Shown here: piece by piece, positions 1 to 9,146 of the stretch
Position numbering within the stretch: the stretch's first letter is position 1
Layout of the letters: the number at the start of each line of letters is the position of its first letter
Assembly (NCBI RefSeq): GCF_900078395.1
Contig: NZ_FKLA01000009.1
Span: 696,614 to 760,613, forward strand
From: Anaerotruncus rubiinfantis
GTDB taxonomy: Bacteria > Bacillota > Clostridia > Oscillospirales > Ruminococcaceae
DNA length: 64,000 nucleotides
Reading direction: 5' to 3'
Notes under the pieces: model-generated
The model's input: the letters and a program-made list of their open reading frames with translations, nothing else
What the model was told of the DNA's origin: nothing
Databases searched by the model: none
Position numbers and translations under genes: made by a program

Positions 1-57
1 GGTAAAGGTCTGTGCGAGCTGCTTTGCCAGACGGCGGCTCTCCGGAATTTCAAGCAT
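1..57 (-). CDS. N-terminus of a Fpg/Nei-like DNA glycosylase (partial)
   Basis: The first 19 codons of a minus-strand gene that runs off the window start. They read MLEIPESRRLAKQLAQTFT, preceded by a good GGAGGTGG ribosome-binding site 5-6 bases before the ATG at 57. An N-terminus of the form M-L-E-x-P-E is typical of clostridial formamidopyrimidine-DNA glycosylase / endonuclease VIII homologues, where the residues near the N-terminus act in base excision. Only this short stretch is visible, so the assignment rests on resemblance and is tentative. It is divergent from the glycosyltransferase gene at 219. Confidence 0.45.
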   Translation of the reverse strand, partial: MLEIPESRRLAKQLAQTFT

Positions 58-218
58 GGTTCCCACCTCCATGAAAAATATATCACCATTTACCTGACAA
101 CAGCCTGTCATATTTCCCATGGTAGGGGAAAGCCGGAAGCTTGTCAAGGCACTTTCCCATGGAGCGCCGCATAAAATGTCCAGGGAAAGATTGCCTTTGA
201 AGGAGATATGGATTTTTT

Positions 219-1286
219 ATGATAACCATCAGCCTATGTATGATTGTAAAGAATGAGGAGGTGGTGCTTGGGCGGTGCCTGGAAAGCGTCGGGACGGCGG
301 CAGATGAGATAATCGTCGTGGATACCGGCAGCACCGACCGGACCAGGGAGATTGCCAAAGCGCATGGCGCACGGATCTACGACTTCGAATGGATCGACGA
401 TTTTGCCGCGGCGCGCAATTTCGCCTTTGAGAAGGCGGGCATGCAGTACTGCATGTGGCTTGATGCGGACGATTTGCTTCTCCCTGGTGACCGCGACGCG
501 CTGCTTCGCCTCAAGCAAACCCTTGACCCTGCGGTGGATGTGGTGATGCTGCGTTACAATACCGCTTTTGGCCAGGACGGGGAACCGACCTTTTCCTATT
601 ACCGGGAACGGATTTTGAAAAATCATGCGGACTTTCGTTGGGAAGGCGCGGTGCATGAGGCGATCGCTCCGCGCGGCAGGGTCGAATACGCTGAAATCGC
701 GGTGACCCATAAAAAAGAGCGCGCGGGTGATCCGCTGCGCAACCTGCGCATCTACGAATCGATGCTTGCCAGGGGAAGATCGCTCGTCCCGCGTGAACGG
801 TTCTACTACGCACGGGAGCTTTACTATAACGCCCGGTATGACGACGCGGTGCGGGAGCTGGAAGCCTTCCTCAGGCAGCCGGAGGGCTGGATCGAAAACC
901 AGCTGGAGGCCTGCCGGTGTATCGCATGGTGCAAAAGCGCTCTGGGGGACGCGGACGGCGCGCTGCGGGCGCTGCTTGGCGCAATGGCTTACGCCGCGCC
1001 GCGCGCCGAACTCTGCTGCGAAATCGGCCGGTGCTTTTTCGAGCGGGGGGATTATCCCACAGCCGTCTTTTGGTATGAGCTCGCGCTCACGCGGGAACGG
1101 GACGACCGCACGGGCGGCTTTGTCAGCCCCGACTGTTACGGATACCTGCCGTGTATCCAGCTCTGCATCTGTTATGACCGTCTCGGGGACCGGGAAAAGG
1201 CAAAGGCGTATAACGAACGCGCTGGAAGCTATAAGCCGGATGACCCTTCGGTTCTTTATAACCGCGCCTACTTTGCAAAAAACTGA
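219..1286 (+). CDS. Family 2 glycosyltransferase with C-terminal TPR region
   Basis: A 355-residue cytosolic protein. Residues 1-120 form a GT-A fold: the start SLCMIVKNEE, the nucleotide-binding segment VVDTGSTDRT near 34-42, and the metal-binding WLDADD at 80-85. The second half (about 190-355) is helical and tetratricopeptide-like, with repeated Tyr/Ala-rich helix pairs. This architecture matches the SunS/YtcC-like glycosyltransferase group, which transfers sugars to peptides or cell-surface acceptors; the acceptor here cannot be read. The start is set by AAGGAGA ten bases upstream. It is a single-gene unit, closed by the hairpin at 1300-1337. Confidence 0.85.
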   Translation: MITISLCMIVKNEEVVLGRCLESVGTAADEIIVVDTGSTDRTREIAKAHGARIYDFEWIDDFAAARNFAFEKAGMQYCMWLDADDLLLPGDRDALLRLKQTLDPAVDVVMLRYNTAFGQDGEPTFSYYRERILKNHADFRWEGAVHEAIAPRGRVEYAEIAVTHKKERAGDPLRNLRIYESMLARGRSLVPRERFYYARELYYNARYDDAVRELEAFLRQPEGWIENQLEACRCIAWCKSALGDADGALRALLGAMAYAAPRAELCCEIGRCFFERGDYPTAVFWYELALTRERDDRTGGFVSPDCYGYLPCIQLCICYDRLGDREKAKAYNERAGSYKPDDPSVLYNRAYFAKN

Positions 1287-1299
1287 ACCGCGCCATCAG

Positions 1300-1337
1300 A
1301 AAAAGAGGCCGCTGCTTTTTGCAGCGGCCTCTTTTTC
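1300..1337. terminator. Bidirectional rho-independent terminator
   Basis: A 16-bp stem (AAAAAGAGGCCGCTGC with its complement) around a short T loop. It has T-runs on both strands, so it serves the glycosyltransferase on the plus strand and the importer operon on the minus strand. Confidence 0.85.
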
Positions 1338-2188
1338 TATTGCAGCACAAAATGTCCCGGCGAAATTTCCCGCAGGCAGCCGCCGTCCGGCGGCTGGCGG
1401 TCCGGCAGCGGCTTTATCGCGGAGCATCCGCAGGCGGACGCCGCGAGCAGCGCCATGGTGTAAGGGTGGCGCGGGTTGCCGCAGAGTTCGGCCGCGGGAG
1501 CCGCTTCGACCAGCCGTCCGCGCCAAAGTACGCCGATGCGGTCGCAGAGATGCCGCACCATCGAAAGGTCGTGCGAGATGAAAAGGCAGGCGAGTTTTCG
1601 TCTCCGGCGCAGTTCCATGAGCAGGTTTGCGATCTGCGCGGCCGCGGAAACATCGAGCGAGGCGACCGGCTCATCCGCCACGAGCAGCAGTGGATCGCAG
1701 GCCAGGGCCCGCGCGATGCAGACCCGTTGCTGCTGTCCTCCGGAAAGCTCGCCAGGATAGCGGGCAAGAAATCCCTCATCCAGCCCCACCTGCATGAGCA
1801 GGCCCGAAACCCGCGCGCGCAAGGCCGCGCCGGACGCGGCCTTTGCAATGCGCAGCGGTTCCGCAACGATCTCGAATACAGGCATGCGCGGATTCATTGC
1901 GGCGGCAGGGTCCTGGAAGATCATTCCGGCGGCCTGCCGCAGCCTTTTTTGGTCCGCGGCTGAGACCACAGGATGCCCCTGAAAGAGAAGCTCTCCCGCG
2001 TCTGGGCGGCGAAGCCCGAGAAAACACCGCCCAAGGGTGGATTTGCCCGCGCCGGATTCCCCCACAAGCCCGAAAAACTCGCCCGGCACAATCGCAAGAG
2101 AAACGTCGTCGAGCGCGCGGATTTTCCCGCCGCGCCCAAGCGGAAAGTCCTGGGTCAGCCCCCGGGCTTCCAGGATCGGCTCACTCAC
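1337..2188 (-). CDS. Peptide/nickel ABC transporter ATP-binding protein (OppF/DppF-like)
   Basis: The second ATPase of the importer, 283 residues. It has Walker A GESGAGKST, Q-loop IFQDP, signature LSGGQQQR, Walker B LLVADEP, and H-loop FISHD. The GTG start at 2188 is preferred: a GGGGGGTG site lies just upstream, and the start overlaps the stop of the preceding ATPase gene by eight bases. An ATG at 2215 lacks a ribosome-binding site. The C-terminus keeps NPRHPYTMALL but ends soon after, about 35 residues shorter than usual for OppF, and without the Cys cluster many relatives have. Last gene of the operon. Confidence 0.85.
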   Translation of the reverse strand: MSEPILEARGLTQDFPLGRGGKIRALDDVSLAIVPGEFFGLVGESGAGKSTLGRCFLGLRRPDAGELLFQGHPVVSAADQKRLRQAAGMIFQDPAAAMNPRMPVFEIVAEPLRIAKAASGAALRARVSGLLMQVGLDEGFLARYPGELSGGQQQRVCIARALACDPLLLVADEPVASLDVSAAAQIANLLMELRRRRKLACLFISHDLSMVRHLCDRIGVLWRGRLVEAAPAAELCGNPRHPYTMALLAASACGCSAIKPLPDRQPPDGGCLREISPGHFVLQ

Positions 2189-3218
2189 CCGCTTCACCCC
2201 CCGTGACTCCCGCATGACAATGCAGCCGTATCGGAGCCGAAATTTCTGGCGCGCGCGGATCGCAAAGCCAGCTCGCCGCGTAATGTTCGCCGCCAAGGTG
2301 GAAAAGCGGGGGCTCCTCCTCGTAGTCGATCGCGAGCGCGTAGGGATTGCGCGGCGCGAAGGGGTCCCCCCTGGGCGGCTCGCGCAGATCAGGTGGCGCG
2401 CCGGGGATGCAGCGCAGCTGACCGCAGTTTTTTGCGAAGGCGGGCAGCGCGGACATCAGTCCCCATGTGTAGGGATGGCGCGGATCTCCGAAAACTTCGG
2501 CCGCCGTACCGGTTTCCACCACCCGGCCCGCGTACATGACCGCTGTCCGATGGGCGAGCCGCGCCGCGGCCAAAAGGTCGTGGGTCACGAGCAGGATGGC
2601 CGCGCCGGTCTCCTTTTGCAGGGTTTTCAGGAGGGAAAGGATCTGCGCCTGCACGGTCGCGTCAAGCGCGGTGGTCGGTTCGTCCGCAAGCAGCAGCCGC
2701 GGCCTGCAGCAGAGGGCCATCGCGATGACCGCCCGCTGCCGCTGCCCGCCCGAGAGCTGATGCGGATACTGGCGCAGGCGCTCCCGCGGCGCATCAATCC
2801 CGGCCATCCGAAGCAGGCTTTCGGCGCGTTCGGCCGCCGCCTTGCGGCTTATGCGCTCATGCAGGCGGATGGTTTCGCAAATCTGCATTCCGATGGTGCG
2901 GGTCGGGTCCAGGCTGGTCGCGGGGTCCTGCAGAATCATCGCAATCTGGCCGCCGCGCAGCCCGCGCATCTCTTTTGCAGCAAGCGCGAGCAGATCCCGC
3001 CCGTCAAAACGGATGCTTCCGCCGGTGATGTGTCCCTTTGCGGGCAAAATACGCAGGATGCTTTTGCAGAGGGCGGATTTGCCCGCGCCGGATTCGCCCA
3101 CAACGGCGAGCGTTTCTCCCGCCGCAAGGCGCAGCGAAACGCCCCGCACCGCATGGATGGGGGACGAATCGGTTTCAAATTCGATTTGCAGATCTTCGAT
3201 TTCGAGCAGGGCGGACAT
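2181..3218 (-). CDS. Peptide/nickel ABC transporter ATP-binding protein (OppD/DppD-like)
   Basis: A 345-residue ATPase that couples ATP hydrolysis to import of a peptide-like or nickel-chelate substrate. Visible motifs are Walker A VGESGAGKSA, Q-loop LQDPATS, signature LSGGQRQRA, Walker B LLADEPTTALD, switch histidine VTHD, and the family C-terminal segment DPRHPYTWGLMSALP. The Walker A serine-alanine ending (GKSA rather than GKST) is a conservative variant. It lies between the binding-protein gene (27-base gap) and the second ATPase gene (eight-base overlap), so the two ATPases are probably made in equal amounts as a heterodimer. Confidence 0.88.
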   Translation of the reverse strand: MSALLEIEDLQIEFETDSSPIHAVRGVSLRLAAGETLAVVGESGAGKSALCKSILRILPAKGHITGGSIRFDGRDLLALAAKEMRGLRGGQIAMILQDPATSLDPTRTIGMQICETIRLHERISRKAAAERAESLLRMAGIDAPRERLRQYPHQLSGGQRQRAVIAMALCCRPRLLLADEPTTALDATVQAQILSLLKTLQKETGAAILLVTHDLLAAARLAHRTAVMYAGRVVETGTAAEVFGDPRHPYTWGLMSALPAFAKNCGQLRCIPGAPPDLREPPRGDPFAPRNPYALAIDYEEEPPLFHLGGEHYAASWLCDPRAPEISAPIRLHCHAGVTGGEAGE

Positions 3219-3245
3219 CCCAAAACCCCTTTCGCCAGGCTGGTT

Positions 3246-4832
3246 TCATTTTTCAAAAGTCCAGCTTGCCACATTCCAGAAGATGCCCACCCCGTGATGG
3301 CCGAGCACTGTGTCCGGCGTGATCCCCTGAAGGCGGCTGTCGCAGGCGTAAATTGCGTCGACATAAGCGATGAAGGTGTAGGCGGGGTCGGCCGCCAGCA
3401 CTTCCTGGAATTCGTTGTAGAACGCTTTGCGCTTTGCATCGTCGTCTGTTTCACGCGCCTCGGTCAGCAGCCGGTCAACTTCGCCGTTGGAATAGGCGCT
3501 GAAGTTGGAACCTTTTTGAGTGCCGAATACTTTGTAGGTGTGGTCGTCCGGATCGAACGGGCTGCCCCATCCGATGAGATAGGCCTCCTGGTTCGCCCAG
3601 TCGGTCTGGGCGTTCACCGCCACGGTTACATCCGCTCCGATCTCCCGCAGCTGTTGCGCGCAGATCTTCGCCATATCGATGCGCACCTGGTCGCCTTCGC
3701 CGCAGTTGATCGCAAAGGCGAGGCGGATGCCGTTCTTTTCATAGATCCCGTCCGCGCCGGTTTCCCAGCCCGCTTGTTCGAGCTGTTCCTTTGCTTTTGT
3801 GGGATTGTAATCGTATTTTTCAATGCCCGGATTCAGATACGGACCGGCCTGCAGCGGCGAATAGGCGATCTGCCCGTAGCCCATGAGGACGCTGTCGATG
3901 ATCGGCTGGCGGTCAATGGCGTAGCTGAGCACGGCGGGCAGTTCCCGGTGATCCCGGAAAAGCGGGTTTGCGAAATTATAGAGGATGCCGCGGTAGTCGG
4001 CGGTTTTCATATCGTAGACGGTGAATTGATCATTGCCGTCGAATTGGGCCTTGTCATGCGGGACGATCTGCGCGAGGTCAAGCTCGCCGGACAGTAGTTG
4101 GAGCGCCCGGGCCTTGGTGTCCGGCACGATCTTAAAAATGATGGTGTCAATCTGCGGCTGCCCGCCGAAGTAATCCGGATTCTTTTCGAGCGTGATGCTC
4201 TGTCCCATGTCCCATGCGGTGAGCTTGTAGGGCCCGGTGCCGACCGGCGCCTGGTTGAACGGGTCGGTGATAAGATCCCTGCCTTCGAGCAGGTGGGCCG
4301 GCAGGATGCCGATGGTCAGATAATCGAGCATCGCGACGTTCGGCGCTGTGAGCGAGATCTTTACCGTCCGGTCATCCGGCGTTTCGATCGAAGCGATTTC
4401 CTCATAGTTCGAGGCGATCTCCGAGGCATTCTGCGGGTCCATAATCGCTTCCAGAGTAAACTTTACATCGGCGGAGGTGAGCGGCTCGCCGTCGTGCCAT
4501 TTGACCCCATCGCGCAGATGGAAAGTATAGGTGCTGGAACTTTCGTCATAGTCCCAGCTTTCGGCCAGCGCGGGCACAATCTGATTATCCTGGCCGTGCG
4601 CGGTGAGCCCGGAGAAGAGAAGCAGGTTGATTTCACCGTGTTCATAGAGCGCGGGATTGATGGCGGTATAGTCGCCGCTGCCGTAGACGAGGGTGGATGG
4701 CGCGGGCGCAGAAGCACCGGGATTTGAGGCCGCGGGGGCGGCGGAGCTGCCGGAAGCGGCCGGTGCGCCGCAGCCGCTCAGGATGAGCAGGCAGCCAAGG
4801 AGCAGGGCGAGCGGTTTATAGAGACGTTTCAT
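3246..4832 (-). CDS. Peptide/nickel-type ABC transporter solute-binding lipoprotein
   Basis: A 528-residue extracellular receptor of the SBP_bac_5 family. A lipoprotein signal peptide ends at LILSGC (Cys21), followed by an Ala/Ser/Pro-rich linker. Family segments include LAESWDYD, TYTFHLRDGVKWHDGEPLTS, VGTGPYKL and the C-terminal FDPDDHTYKVF region. It captures oligopeptides, nickel chelates or similar ligands and hands them to the two permeases encoded upstream. The gene sits mid-operon, between permease C and the ATPases, which is a common arrangement for this class. Ligand specificity cannot be read from sequence. Confidence 0.9.
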   Translation of the reverse strand: MKRLYKPLALLLGCLLILSGCGAPAASGSSAAPAASNPGASAPAPSTLVYGSGDYTAINPALYEHGEINLLLFSGLTAHGQDNQIVPALAESWDYDESSSTYTFHLRDGVKWHDGEPLTSADVKFTLEAIMDPQNASEIASNYEEIASIETPDDRTVKISLTAPNVAMLDYLTIGILPAHLLEGRDLITDPFNQAPVGTGPYKLTAWDMGQSITLEKNPDYFGGQPQIDTIIFKIVPDTKARALQLLSGELDLAQIVPHDKAQFDGNDQFTVYDMKTADYRGILYNFANPLFRDHRELPAVLSYAIDRQPIIDSVLMGYGQIAYSPLQAGPYLNPGIEKYDYNPTKAKEQLEQAGWETGADGIYEKNGIRLAFAINCGEGDQVRIDMAKICAQQLREIGADVTVAVNAQTDWANQEAYLIGWGSPFDPDDHTYKVFGTQKGSNFSAYSNGEVDRLLTEARETDDDAKRKAFYNEFQEVLAADPAYTFIAYVDAIYACDSRLQGITPDTVLGHHGVGIFWNVASWTFEK

Positions 4833-4856
4833 TGAAGCGTACTTCCTTTCAAAATG

Positions 4857-5753
4857 TCAATCGGGGGTGAGGTTGCTGCATCCGCGGCTTGCTTCGCGGC
4901 GGATATGGTTGCCAAGGTCGGTGATGCAGACGAGCGTAACCACGAGGAAGATACCGGGGATCAGGATGAGCCACCACTGGTTCGAGAGAAGCGCCTGATC
5001 CGCCTGGGAGAGAAGGCTGCCCCATGAAACCGCTTCAGGCGGCAGGCCGATGCCGAGAAACGACAGGGTTGATTCGGTGCCAATGGCAGAGCCGATTGCG
5101 GTGACCGCCATGAACATGATCGACGGGATGAAATTTGGAACGAGATGCCGCCGCAGGACATGCCAGAAGCTGCCGTTCATGGCGCGCGCCGCGAGGATGT
5201 AGTCGCTCTGCGAGAGCTGGCGCACTTCGCTGCGCACCACCTTGGCCATATTCATCCAGCTGGTCGCGCCGATGACGCAGGCGATCCGGACGGGGTTTGC
5301 CTGGCCCGCAATCGCCTGCAGAAAAATGACCAGCAGGATGGACGGCACGCTCAGCAGCAGTTCACAGGCCCGCATAAGCAGCGCGTCAAGTTTTTCGCCC
5401 GCAAGGCCGCTCACGCTTCCGTAGACGACTGCCAGTCCGGTTGCGATGGCGGCGGCCAGCAGCCCTACCGTCAGCGAAACCCGGCCTCCGTGCCAGATCA
5501 TCGCGAACAGGTCGCGTCCGAGCAGGTCGGTGCCAAAGGGGAAGCCGGCGCAGGGCGCATGTCCCGCGTTCACAAGGTCAAGGTAGCCCGGGTCACCCGC
5601 GCGAAGCAGATCCGCAAAGACACAGCCGGACAGGATAAGCCCGAGAAGCACTGCCGAAAGCCATGGGAAGCTTTTTTTGCGCGTGGGAGCGGCGGAAACC
5701 AAAACGGGCTGGCGCCATCCGGCGCCTACCACACGGAAAAGATCGTCCCTCAT
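4857..5753 (-). CDS. Peptide/nickel ABC transporter permease (OppC/DppC-like)
   Basis: A 298-residue inner-membrane permease with one N-terminal segment (LSAVLLGLILSGCVF), then about five more membrane helices. FGTDLLGRDLF matches the OppC N-terminal motif, and the EAA-type cytoplasmic loop with RSEVRQLSQSDYILAARAMN binds the ATPase. The start ATG overlaps the stop of the permease B gene by four bases (ATGA), so the two are translationally coupled. Confidence 0.88.
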   Translation of the reverse strand: MRDDLFRVVGAGWRQPVLVSAAPTRKKSFPWLSAVLLGLILSGCVFADLLRAGDPGYLDLVNAGHAPCAGFPFGTDLLGRDLFAMIWHGGRVSLTVGLLAAAIATGLAVVYGSVSGLAGEKLDALLMRACELLLSVPSILLVIFLQAIAGQANPVRIACVIGATSWMNMAKVVRSEVRQLSQSDYILAARAMNGSFWHVLRRHLVPNFIPSIMFMAVTAIGSAIGTESTLSFLGIGLPPEAVSWGSLLSQADQALLSNQWWLILIPGIFLVVTLVCITDLGNHIRREASRGCSNLTPD

Positions 5754-6733
5754 GCGTCAGCGTCCCCTTCCCGCACCATGCGCGCGTCGATCCGCTCGCT
5801 GAGCGCCTGCGCAAGCATCCCGGACGCGATCACCACCGCGCCGGTCATGAGGCTCAGGAGCATCAAAAGGTTATAGTCGTGATATTTTGCGCTTTCAAAG
5901 CAGAGGGTGCCAAGGCCCGGATAGGAAAAGACCTTTTCGACCACATAGGTCCCGCCCAGAATATGCGGCACCGAAACCGCCATGATGCTGAAGAGCGACG
6001 GCAGGATACCCCGCAGGCAGTGCGCCCAGACAATCCGCCGGTTGGTGAGCCCGCGCGCTTTGCAGAGCAGAACATAGCTTTTGCGCGCCTCGTCGAGCAG
6101 CTTGTTGCGCACCAGATAGGCGTAGTACCACAGATGCCCGAGTACCATGACGACAAGCGGCAGCACAAGATGCCGCAGCCGGCTGAAAAGATCATCCGGC
6201 TGTCCCATTGCGTAAGCGCCGCTCGAGGGCAGCAGCCTGAGGTTTACGCTGAAGATGAGAATCAGCACCAGCGCGATCCAAAAGGACGGGATGCAGCCGG
6301 TGATGGTTCCCACCTTGCAGATGATCCGGTCGGCGAGGGAATCCTCCCGCAGGCAGCAGAACACGCCAAGCGGCACCGCCAGCGCGAAGGTCAGCAGATA
6401 GGAGAGCCCGCCCAACAGCAGCGTGTTCGGCAGAAAACCCGCGATGACCGGCGCTGCCGGCTGCTTATATTTGAGCGAGATGCCGAACTCCCCATGCAGC
6501 GCGGCCGAAAGCCAGCGTCCATACTGAACCGGCAGCGGCGCGTCGAGCCCCAGCCGTGTCCGGGCCGCGACCTGCTCGGAGAGGCTCATCCGCTCGACGC
6601 TCTCGCCGTAAAAGCTCTTGAGCGGGTCGCCGGGCGCGAGCCGGGAAAGAAAGAAGGTGAAGGCCGAAAGCGCCAGCAGCGCGAACAAAAAAACGGCAAG
6701 CCGCCTGCAAAGACGAAAAATGGTGCGGCGCAT
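5750..6733 (-). CDS. Peptide/nickel ABC transporter permease (OppB/DppB-like)
   Basis: The first gene of the five-gene importer operon, 327 residues from the ATG at 6733. That start is preferred to an upstream ATG at 6802 because AAAGGAGGGG lies at the right distance, and the protein then begins with an arginine-rich stretch followed directly by the first membrane helix. OppB hallmarks are RLAPGDP near the N-terminus, about six membrane spans, and the cytoplasmic coupling loop with RNKLLDEARKSYVLLCKARGL. It pairs with the downstream OppC-like permease. Confidence 0.88.
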   Translation of the reverse strand: MRRTIFRLCRRLAVFLFALLALSAFTFFLSRLAPGDPLKSFYGESVERMSLSEQVAARTRLGLDAPLPVQYGRWLSAALHGEFGISLKYKQPAAPVIAGFLPNTLLLGGLSYLLTFALAVPLGVFCCLREDSLADRIICKVGTITGCIPSFWIALVLILIFSVNLRLLPSSGAYAMGQPDDLFSRLRHLVLPLVVMVLGHLWYYAYLVRNKLLDEARKSYVLLCKARGLTNRRIVWAHCLRGILPSLFSIMAVSVPHILGGTYVVEKVFSYPGLGTLCFESAKYHDYNLLMLLSLMTGAVVIASGMLAQALSERIDARMVREGDADA

Positions 6734-7076
6734 CGAGGACCCCTCCTTTCCTGTGTGTTTTTGCGCATAAAAAAACACGGAAACTTCCGCGCGTCCATTC
6801 ACGGGCGCGCATGAAATCTTCGTGATTCCAAATATTCCAATATAGTACAGTCATGGTCGTGCGGATGGGAAAAACGAAAGCGGCAGGCATCCGATGCACA
6901 GGGACGCGCTTCTGCGCGTTTGCGGCACGCCTTCCTGGCCTGCCGCAGCCGGCCTTTTCAAAGGGATGGCCGCCGGTTTTTAGTATACCGGGCACGGACG
7001 GATTTGTCAACCGCGGGATGCAGCCAGGCAGGTTGCCCAAACCTTTTGGCGGACACAGTTTGTTTACAAATTTCGG
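6734..7076. other. Intergenic region with no gene seen
   Basis: This stretch separates the divergent importer operon and MATE gene. It must hold the importer promoter, but no convincing -35/-10 pair is visible on the minus strand. The middle is GC-rich with weak inverted repeats, and I see no conserved reading frame. Confidence 0.5.
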
Positions 7077-7105
7077 TTGCTGTTGCGGTGCTGATTGTGT
7101 ATAAT
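7077..7105 (+). promoter_or_regulatory. Sigma-A promoter for the MATE gene
   Basis: TTGCTG at 7077-7082 and a perfect TATAAT at 7100-7105 with a 17-base spacer, 55 bases before the start codon. Confidence 0.65.
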
Positions 7106-7159
7106 AACTATTTAATGCAATGAAGAAAGTACTGCAAAACGCAGAAGGAGGTTTTATCC

Positions 7160-8566
7160 TTGGCCAGAAAGGATATGGACGCGCGCTTTGCCCATGAGAG
7201 CATCCCAAAACTGATTTTGTCGCTCTCCGCTCCGGCAATCGCCGCGCAGCTCATCAACGCACTCTATAATATGGTCGACCGCATGTACATCAGCCGCATG
7301 CCGGGCGACGGCACCATCGCCCTCACCGGCGTGGGCGTCACTTTCCCAATCATCATTATCGTTTCCGCGTTCGCGGCGCTCATCGGGTTCGGCGGCGCGC
7401 CGCTCGCATCGATCAAGATGGGGGAAGGCAACAAGGACAAGGCGGAGGAGATGATGGGCAACTGCTTTTTCATGCTTTGCCTGGCTGCGGTCATGCTTAC
7501 AGGCGTACTGCTGGTCGTCAAGGACCCGCTGCTCATCCTGTTCGGCGCAAGCCCCGACACGCTGCCGTATGCTTCCAGCTATCTGGGCATTTATCTGATC
7601 GGCACCATCAGCGTGCAGATCGCGCTCGGTATGAACCAGTTCATCTCGGCGCAGGGTTTCGCAAACACCTCGATGGCAACCGTCTGTATCGGTGCGGCGC
7701 TCAACATCATCCTCGACCCGATCTTCATCTTTGTGTTCGGCATGGGTGTGCGCGGCGCGGCGCTCGCCACGATTCTGTCGCAGACCGTTTCGGCGATCTG
7801 GGTCATCCGGTTCATCACCTCGAAACGTTCAAACCTGCGCCTTAAGAAAAAATATCTGCGTATCAACCCGCAGATCGCGGGGAGTGCGATCGCGCTGGGG
7901 ATGTCGCCGTTTATCATGCAGAGTACCGAAAGCCTCATCCAGATTGCCTTCAACAAGTCGCTCGCCGCATACGGCGGCGACCTCTATGTGGGCGCGATGG
8001 TCATCATGAGCAGTATCATGCAGTTTTTCATGATGCCGGTGCAGGGCTTTGCACAGGGTACTCAGCCGATCATCAGCTATAACTACGGATCGGGCGATCA
8101 TGAACGGGTCAAATCCGCCATCAAGTTTATGACCATCTTCTGCGTGGGATTTTCGGTTGTGCTTTGGACAGTCTGCATTTTTTTCCCGCAGTGGCCGATT
8201 GCGATTTTCACAGGCGAACCCGAACTCGCCGCGCTGACCGCATCCTGTATGCGGATCTTCTTCCTCGGCATGCTGATCTTCGGATTCCAGCTCGCTTTCC
8301 AGCAGGTGTTCATCGCGCTTGGACAGGCAAAGGTTTCGATCTTTATCGCAGTGCTTCGCAAGCTGATTCTGCTTATACCGCTTGTGCTGCTGCTGCCGCA
8401 GTTTATTGAACCGAAGACCCTCGGCGTCATCATCGCAGAGCCGGTTTCGGACATTCTGGCCGCCTGTACCTGTATCGTGCTGTTCATCGCCAAATACCAT
8501 CAGCTTTTGAACCACGGTCCCGCGCCCGAAGGCCCAAGAGAGCCGCAGGGCCCTGAACTGCCATAA
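7160..8566 (+). CDS. MATE-family multidrug/Na+ exporter
   Basis: A 468-residue, 12-helix membrane protein. The start of the fold is clear (IPKLILSLSAPAIAAQLINALYN, then MVDRMYISR), and the internal pseudo-repeat recurs around residue 250 (ALGMSPFIMQSTESLIQIAFN). MATE proteins extrude cationic drugs or metabolites using a sodium or proton gradient. The start is TTG at 7160, with AAGGAGG nine bases upstream; an ATG at 7175 has no proper site. It is monocistronic, with its own promoter and the terminator at 8577-8607. Confidence 0.9.
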   Translation: MARKDMDARFAHESIPKLILSLSAPAIAAQLINALYNMVDRMYISRMPGDGTIALTGVGVTFPIIIIVSAFAALIGFGGAPLASIKMGEGNKDKAEEMMGNCFFMLCLAAVMLTGVLLVVKDPLLILFGASPDTLPYASSYLGIYLIGTISVQIALGMNQFISAQGFANTSMATVCIGAALNIILDPIFIFVFGMGVRGAALATILSQTVSAIWVIRFITSKRSNLRLKKKYLRINPQIAGSAIALGMSPFIMQSTESLIQIAFNKSLAAYGGDLYVGAMVIMSSIMQFFMMPVQGFAQGTQPIISYNYGSGDHERVKSAIKFMTIFCVGFSVVLWTVCIFFPQWPIAIFTGEPELAALTASCMRIFFLGMLIFGFQLAFQQVFIALGQAKVSIFIAVLRKLILLIPLVLLLPQFIEPKTLGVIIAEPVSDILAACTCIVLFIAKYHQLLNHGPAPEGPREPQGPELP

Positions 8567-8576
8567 AAAACCGCAT

Positions 8577-8607
8577 AAAAAGAGGACCGCGAAGCGGTCC
8601 TCTTTTC
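8577..8607. terminator. Bidirectional rho-independent terminator
   Basis: A 13-bp stem (AAAAGAGGACCGC and complement) with a GAA loop, flanked by A-run and T-run, between the converging MATE gene and the gene at 8608. Confidence 0.8.
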
Positions 8608-9042
8608 TTATGGCGTGGCTTTGATCAGGGCAGTCCATGCGGACATGCGTTTTCGGCCCTGAAAGGAAACGCCTACGTTCTCGTAGGTGGACTCATCGAG
8701 CTGCCGGAGCGTTTCGGTACCGCTGAAGATGCCGTCGTCCGAAACATAACTGGAAACAATGCACTCTCCGACGATCTCAAAAGTCCCGCGCAGGGTTCCG
8801 AGCGCGGGATTCACCGATTCCCACGCCAGGGTTCCCGCGCGTCCGGTTTCGCGGATGATGTAATCGTTTGTGAAGCGTACCGGCTTCGGAAAAGCCACCT
8901 CCAGGTAGCCGCCGAGCGTCCAGCCGTCTTCGTCCCGCCGGACCTGTACCTTCCCGGCCAGCGGGAATGCCGTCCCGTTTTCGTCATAGTAGGTACCGGC
9001 CGCGCTCCAGTGAAGCGGCCGGAAAAAATAGGTGTGTTCCAT
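8608..9042 (-). CDS. Hypothetical protein, probably beta-barrel-like
   Basis: 144 residues; I do not recognise the family. It has no signal peptide or membrane segment. The sequence alternates short hydrophobic strands with turns (WSAAGTYYDENG, VQVRRDEDGWTLGGYLEV, GTLRGTFEIVGECIVSSYVSDDG, YENVGVSFQGRKRMSAW), which suggests a small antiparallel beta-barrel such as a lipocalin-like fold. The start is well supported by AAGGAAGGAGG before the ATG at 9042. Monocistronic. Confidence 0.7.
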   Translation of the reverse strand: MEHTYFFRPLHWSAAGTYYDENGTAFPLAGKVQVRRDEDGWTLGGYLEVAFPKPVRFTNDYIIRETGRAGTLAWESVNPALGTLRGTFEIVGECIVSSYVSDDGIFSGTETLRQLDESTYENVGVSFQGRKRMSAWTALIKATP

Positions 9043-9109
9043 CGATGGCCTCCTTCCTTTTTACCATTCTATCATCTCAGGTGAGGCCTGTCCACGCGGG
9101 AAGTTCGGT

Positions 9110-9146
9110 AAAAAATGCCGCTAGGGGTTACCCGGCGGCATTTTTT
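9110..9146 (-). terminator. Rho-independent terminator of the antiporter gene
   Basis: A 12-bp stem AAAAAATGCCGC with its complement immediately after the stop codon, with a T-run in the minus-strand direction. Confidence 0.8.

Noticed and set aside
1337..2296. A longer OppF-like protein starting at 2296
   Set aside because: The extra N-terminal 36 residues have no ribosome-binding site and lie wholly inside the upstream ATPase gene; GTG 2188 is better.
2037..4097. A 686-codon open frame antisense to the peptide importer
   Set aside because: It overlaps three clear genes in the opposite strand, has no ribosome-binding site and no recognisable domain. Long antisense frames are expected in GC-rich DNA.
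6945..6985. A plus-strand terminator or small RNA upstream of the MATE gene
   Set aside because: The pairing is weak and interrupted, and no promoter precedes it.
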